Source: a virus
Strand: one strand, 5' to 3'
Virus record (IMG/VR): IMGVR_UViG_3300040801_002547
Span: 1 to 24,051 of that record
Length of the DNA: 24,051 nucleotides
In this document: positions 20,988-24,051 of the stretch, piece by piece
Position numbering within the stretch: position 1 is the first letter of the stretch
Layout of the letters: the number at the start of each line of letters is the position of its first letter
The notes under the pieces: model-generated
The model's input: the letters and a program-made list of their open reading frames with translations, nothing else
Databases searched by the model: none
What the model was told of the DNA's origin: nothing
Program-made: the position numbers and the translations under genes

Positions 20988-21641
20988 TTATAAAGCTACA
21001 TAATCAACTTGAAGGCTACCTGCCGGAACAACCACACCACTTCCAGCCTTTTCAATTTCAAATGTAACTGCGCCGCCTGCTTCAATAGCAGTATTTGCTA
21101 ATGGTGCAAAATCTTCAGCAACAAAAGCAACCCAATCACCTGTCCCTGTAATTTCTGTTGTAATTGCTGCAATGACTTCAGGATTTGCACCAGCTGCATC
21201 ACGTCTGGCAACCGTTAACGTTGCATAATCAGTGTTATCAGCAGTTAAAGCAGCAGATGGATTATAACGTGCATTCAAGATAATAGCGCCATTGGGTGCG
21301 CTTAAAATTGGTGTTTCAGCAGTGGCAGTTGCTGCCGCACCATCATCACCTTCTTTTGTAAAAGTGATTGATTGAACAGCACCGGACTCAGGTGCGTTTA
21401 AAACTGCTAATGTTTTATCTGACGCGTCTACTGATACAGACATGAAATTTGTACCGTCAGCATTATAAACAAGGGCTGCGTCGCCATCTTTCCATTCAAA
21501 AGCGCCCCCGTTAACGTCTTTAATATTTGCAGCTTGATCGGCAAGGTAAGTACTGCCTAAAACAGTTTCATAATCATCTGTTGTTACAATTCGGACAATT
21601 GCAGGATCAGATCCCCAATCTCTTGTTATACTTGTAATCAT
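20988..21641 (-). CDS. Ala-rich virion-type protein (decoration or fibre-like)
   Basis: This 217-residue, Ala/Thr/Val-rich protein of low charge starts MITSITRDWGSDPAIVRIVT. VRIVTTDDYETV...NGGAFEWKDGDAALVYNADG is a pattern seen in small phage structural proteins. The second half (ETPILSAPNGAIILNARYNP, then AFVAEDFAPLANTAIEAGGA) is beta-rich. It is probably a head decoration or fibre component. Its codon use and G+C are noticeably higher than in the neighbouring endolysin gene. AAGGAG precedes the ATG. No firm family. Confidence 0.7.
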   Translation of the reverse strand: MITSITRDWGSDPAIVRIVTTDDYETVLGSTYLADQAANIKDVNGGAFEWKDGDAALVYNADGTNFMSVSVDASDKTLAVLNAPESGAVQSITFTKEGDDGAAATATAETPILSAPNGAIILNARYNPSAALTADNTDYATLTVARRDAAGANPEVIAAITTEITGTGDWVAFVAEDFAPLANTAIEAGGAVTFEIEKAGSGVVVPAGSLQVDYVAL

Positions 21642-21682
21642 TTTTTAATTCTCCTTAAGGTTCATTTTTTTACTATAACAGC

Positions 21683-21802
21683 TTATTTTTTCTTTTTCAC
21701 TTTTTCAGGAAGTTTTTTACCCTTTGGCGTTTTACTTTCAAACTCTTTGGCAATCTTGGGTTTGTTTGCGTGTAAGTACGCCCTTTGTTTTTTACTTTTC
21801 AT
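21683..21802 (-). CDS. 39-residue basic microprotein
   Basis: A frame from ATG 21802 to TAA 21683 encodes MKSKKQRAYLHANKPKIAKE then FESKTPKGKKLPEKVKKKK, nearly half Lys/Arg. The pattern KQRAYLHANKPKIA..FE..TP.GKKLPE is the small basic phage protein found beside structural genes. It begins inside the end of the Tad2-like gene. Likely binds DNA or acidic proteins in the particle; not proven. Confidence 0.8.
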   Translation of the reverse strand: MKSKKQRAYLHANKPKIAKEFESKTPKGKKLPEKVKKKK

Positions 21803-22070
21803 CGGCATTGTCTAAAATCTCCCAATCCTCAGCCATTAAATCGCCCATTGAAGACAACCAGACACCGACAGAACCGTCTTGATATTTCATGTCTATGTGA
21901 GGGCGATATTTAATTCTTGTACCTAAATCAAAAATACTCAATAATGGCTCACGGTTAACATCAAATTCACTACCGTTAACTAAAAATACAAACTGGTCTT
22001 CACCATTCCAGCCAGCACGCTTTAAAAGTTTGCCGTTCTTAATTTCTTCTAATGCTTCACTAAAATTCAT
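21792..22070 (-). CDS. Tad2-like protein (DUF2829), probable Thoeris counter-defence
   Basis: This 92-residue protein has the complete DUF2829 signature: MNFSEALEEIKNGKLLKRAG, WNGEDQFVFLVNGS, IKYRPHIDMKYQDGSVGVWL and the ending MAEDWEILDN. The family includes Tad2, which binds the gcADPR signal of Thoeris and prevents effector activation. The normal length is about 90 residues. Here it sits in the late tail/lysis operon rather than early. Starting MNF behind an AGGA site. Whether it binds 1''-2' or 1''-3' gcADPR, or another nucleotide, cannot be told. Confidence 0.88.
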   Translation of the reverse strand: MNFSEALEEIKNGKLLKRAGWNGEDQFVFLVNGSEFDVNREPLLSIFDLGTRIKYRPHIDMKYQDGSVGVWLSSMGDLMAEDWEILDNADEK

Positions 22071-22079
22071 TTTTATTCC

Positions 22080-22739
22080 TTATTGATATTCATAAATAAC
22101 AACAATGCCATCACCGCCATTTCCGCCATTAAAGTTACTTGCTGAACCGGATGAACCACCGCCACCGCCAGAGCCCGCTCCGGTTGACGCTGTTCCTGTT
22201 CCAAACACTCCATGACCACCGCCATTATAAAATGAATCGCCACCGTGACCACCATATGCTAGTGCTGCGCTTTTAACACCGACTGCACCGCACCCACCGG
22301 ATAAGTCTATATCTCCACCACTACCAACGCCACCGGCTCCACCATTACCAAATGATACGGCTGTACTTGGTGCGCGAGCTATCCCACCGCCCCCACCCGT
22401 TGCGGAACAAAACGCACCAAAACTCGAAGTGTTACCGGCAGAACCGTTAACAGTACCGCCACTACCGCCAGCACCGCCAGCACCCACTGTAACGGTTTCC
22501 GAAGCGGTAGCAGTGACATCAATTAATTTTAAAGAAGCCCCACCAGCACCGCCACCGCCAGCAGTAGCGGTTTGACCAGCAACCCCAGATACACCGCCAC
22601 CACCACCGCCACCGCCGACAACAATAACTTGAACCTTGGTAATGCCAGCAGGTTTAGTCCACGTGCCACTTGATGTAAATACTTGTACAGATTGCAAACC
22701 TGCACCGAATGTTAAATTTGTTAATGCGCTATTTGCCAT
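22080..22739 (-). CDS. Polyglycine tail adhesin
   Basis: This 219-residue protein begins with a compact lead (MANSALTNLTFGAGLQSVQV, then FTSSGTWTKPAGITKVQVIV), followed by many Gly-rich runs (VGGGGGGGG, AGGGGAGGAS, GAGSGGGGGSSGS) and ends in GDGIVVIYEYQ. This is the layout of glycine-rich phage adhesins built from polyglycine helices, such as gp38 of T-even relatives, in which loops between Gly runs contact the receptor. It follows the tail fibre and its likely chaperone, so it probably binds the host at the fibre tip. Host range would depend on the loops. Confidence 0.8.
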   Translation of the reverse strand: MANSALTNLTFGAGLQSVQVFTSSGTWTKPAGITKVQVIVVGGGGGGGGVSGVAGQTATAGGGGAGGASLKLIDVTATASETVTVGAGGAGGSGGTVNGSAGNTSSFGAFCSATGGGGGIARAPSTAVSFGNGGAGGVGSGGDIDLSGGCGAVGVKSAALAYGGHGGDSFYNGGGHGVFGTGTASTGAGSGGGGGSSGSASNFNGGNGGDGIVVIYEYQ

Positions 22740-22748
22740 GATTTATCC

Positions 22749-23162
22749 TTACCAATTTAATTGTGGCATTTGACTTAAAAATTCTTCAATGCTTATTTGT
22801 TGGTTTGACACTTGTAATTCATATGCTTTTTGCCAGCATTTATCACGCCATTCATTGAAGATTTTTGCTTCTTGAAACCATTTTTCGTTCGTGCTGTATA
22901 GATAACTTAAAATGCTTAACTCACCACTATAATTTTTTTCCATGGCTTTGTTGTTAAATAATTCTTGCAAAACTTCAAAACAATCATTTTCTTGCAATTT
23001 TTTTTGAACTTCAATTGCAGCTTTATGAAAAGCTTCATCGCTTGGTTTTTGGCTTACCCAAGTGATATCAAAATCATCTAACGAAAGATTATCATTGTAA
23101 TCGTTATCGCCTCTAATCGTGTATTCTAAACCCATATAAGATAAAACATGTGATATTTTCAT
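22749..23162 (-). CDS. Probable tail-fibre assembly chaperone
   Basis: This 137-residue protein begins MKISHVLSYMGLEYTIRGDN and ends with WRDKCWQKAYELQVSNQQIS then IEEFLSQMPQLNW. The C-terminal RDxCWxxAYELQ...ISIEEFLSQMPxLxW recalls the end of tail fibre assembly proteins. It lies directly after the fibre gene and before the adhesin, as such chaperones do. The middle is helical and unrecognised. The ATG is 3 bp after the fibre stop, with AGAGGT. Confidence 0.6.
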   Translation of the reverse strand: MKISHVLSYMGLEYTIRGDNDYNDNLSLDDFDITWVSQKPSDEAFHKAAIEVQKKLQENDCFEVLQELFNNKAMEKNYSGELSILSYLYSTNEKWFQEAKIFNEWRDKCWQKAYELQVSNQQISIEEFLSQMPQLNW

Positions 23163-23165
23163 TAT

Positions 23166-24051
23166 TTATACCTCTAGCTCATATACAATAGCAAATGCTT
23201 CAGGGAAAGATGCGCCCGCTATTGTTGATTGTGTTTGAGTTGGTAAGCTTGCATGAAACTGCAATTGATAAGTATGCAATGTTGTATCCCCAGCAACTTC
23301 ACGTCCTTTTAAATTCATGGTATCCGAACTTGTACCTGATAACGAAGTATTTGCAGATTGTATTCTGCCCGTTTGACCAAAAACAATATTTGCTGGTGTT
23401 CCTGTAGTACGTGTTACCCTTACATTTGTGCGTCTATTAGCATTTGAGCCACTAACCCATGAATTTTGTACGGTTGCATAAAAATCTACATAAATTATAT
23501 TGCTGGCGTTAGTAGGGGTAATAGAAACGCTTAAGCTTGAAGCTTGGTAAGTACCAGCCGTTGTCGTATCATCTGTTGAAGACACACCTATTGCATACTG
23601 TACAATTTTAGGTGTTAAAGTTGTCGTATTTTCACTACCACGAAAGTTATAGAAAAACCCACTGGTTGTATCGGTTGACAATAAAATTGGCTTGGATATA
23701 GTACCGTTTGCACTTGGCTCTGTAGCTGTAAGCGCACCTGCAACCGAATCACTTAAGAAATAAACGGTATTCGCGGTTAGCCCTGATAATGTTGTAATTT
23801 CACCACCTAATTGCAAGGTAAAATTATCAACATCAGCAACGGCACTTACAATGCCTACAACTTCTGCATTAGCTGCACTATCGGCTTGAGCTTCTGTATA
23901 AGTATTTGTGCCGTTTGTTCTTAAAACATCACCGACTGAAAAACCATGAGCCACTTGATTGATATCAACAAGCATACCAGTGCCAGAAGTAGCACTTGCA
24001 TCAACATAAGCCTTAGTCGCTGCATCTTGTGGATTAACGGGATCGGCTAAA
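23166..24051 (-). CDS. Tail fibre protein, 5' end outside the window
   Basis: The frame is open to the right edge, so 295 codons of its C-terminal part are seen; an internal ATG at 23975 is not the start. The visible beginning LADPVNPQDAATKAYVDA is the linker repeat common in phage tail fibres. Next comes a beta-rich neck with GVSSTDDTTTAGTYQASSLS, then a Thr/Ser-rich C-terminal domain (RTNVRVTRTTGTPANIVFGQ). Followed by the chaperone and adhesin genes. It forms the host-binding fibre. Confidence 0.8.
   Translation of the reverse strand, partial: LADPVNPQDAATKAYVDASATSGTGMLVDINQVAHGFSVGDVLRTNGTNTYTEAQADSAANAEVVGIVSAVADVDNFTLQLGGEITTLSGLTANTVYFLSDSVAGALTATEPSANGTISKPILLSTDTTSGFFYNFRGSENTTTLTPKIVQYAIGVSSTDDTTTAGTYQASSLSVSITPTNASNIIYVDFYATVQNSWVSGSNANRRTNVRVTRTTGTPANIVFGQTGRIQSANTSLSGTSSDTMNLKGREVAGDTTLHTYQLQFHASLPTQTQSTIAGASFPEAFAIVYELEV

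Noticed and set aside
22073-22255. Second minus-strand frame in the polyglycine gene
   Set aside because: Out-of-frame reading of glycine codon repeats; Ala/Val-rich and without a ribosome site.
22080-22739. Diversity-generating retroelement target
   Set aside because: No reverse transcriptase and no template repeat are visible; the repetitiveness comes from glycine codons.
1-24051. tRNA, rRNA, insertion sequence, integrase or attachment site
   Set aside because: None could be recognised on either strand; inverted repeats found are terminators or operators, without transposase genes.

Overview
The window is 24 kb of an AT-rich tailed-phage genome. It could be a free phage or a prophage fragment; no bacterial gene, tRNA, rRNA or integrase is visible. 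The head module has the order small terminase, large terminase, P22-type portal, scaffold, P22-type coat, which points to a podovirus-like or P22-type head. Shine-Dalgarno and sigma70 signals, a GH108 endolysin and the general gene content suggest a proteobacterial, probably gammaproteobacterial, host. That is inference. The window is incomplete at both ends: the coat gene runs off the left edge and a tail-fibre gene off the right, so tail-accessory and ejection genes should lie outside.

Layout. (1) 7593 to 1, minus strand: packaging and head operon. The large terminase carries a 358-residue intein with a LAGLIDADG endonuclease, placed between its ATPase and nuclease domains. (2) 7756-8470, plus strand: two genes of unknown function behind a strong promoter whose spacer is a palindromic operator. 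(3) 8749-9097: thirteen near-palindromic GGTG(A/T)CACC iterons around a (TA)n tract, part of them in a 78-bp-period duplication. This is the likely replication origin. It lies just downstream of the gene for a TOPRIM-VirE primase-helicase. (4) 14975 to 9164, minus strand: early operon of about 15 small, mostly overlapping genes. It starts with a 58-residue Cro-like repressor and ends with the primase-helicase. It includes an Acb2/Tad1-hairpin protein (cyclic-nucleotide sponge) and three membrane microproteins of 24, 32 and 31 residues. (5) 14995-15051: a fully dyad-symmetric divergent promoter-operator feeding both early operons. (6) 15099-19663, plus strand: recombination and replication operon, comprising a coiled-coil protein, Sak4-like ATPase, DUF669 SSB-like protein, Cas4-like nuclease, two small coiled-coil proteins and an SF2 helicase with zinc ribbons. 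(7) 24051 to 19632, minus strand: tail fibre, likely fibre chaperone, polyglycine adhesin, Tad2-like (DUF2829) sponge, a basic microprotein, a virion-type protein, DUF1353, GH108 endolysin and a VRR-NUC nuclease.

How it fits together. Cro and an unseen repressor probably act at the 15023-centred dyad to balance the two early operons. The primase-helicase probably acts on the adjacent iterons. The Sak4/DUF669/nuclease/helicase set would supply recombination and concatemers for headful packaging. Two unrelated nucleotide-signal sponges (Acb2/Tad1-like and Tad2-like) suggest layered resistance to CBASS and Thoeris. Several genes shorter than 60 codons were found by reading the gaps between larger frames.
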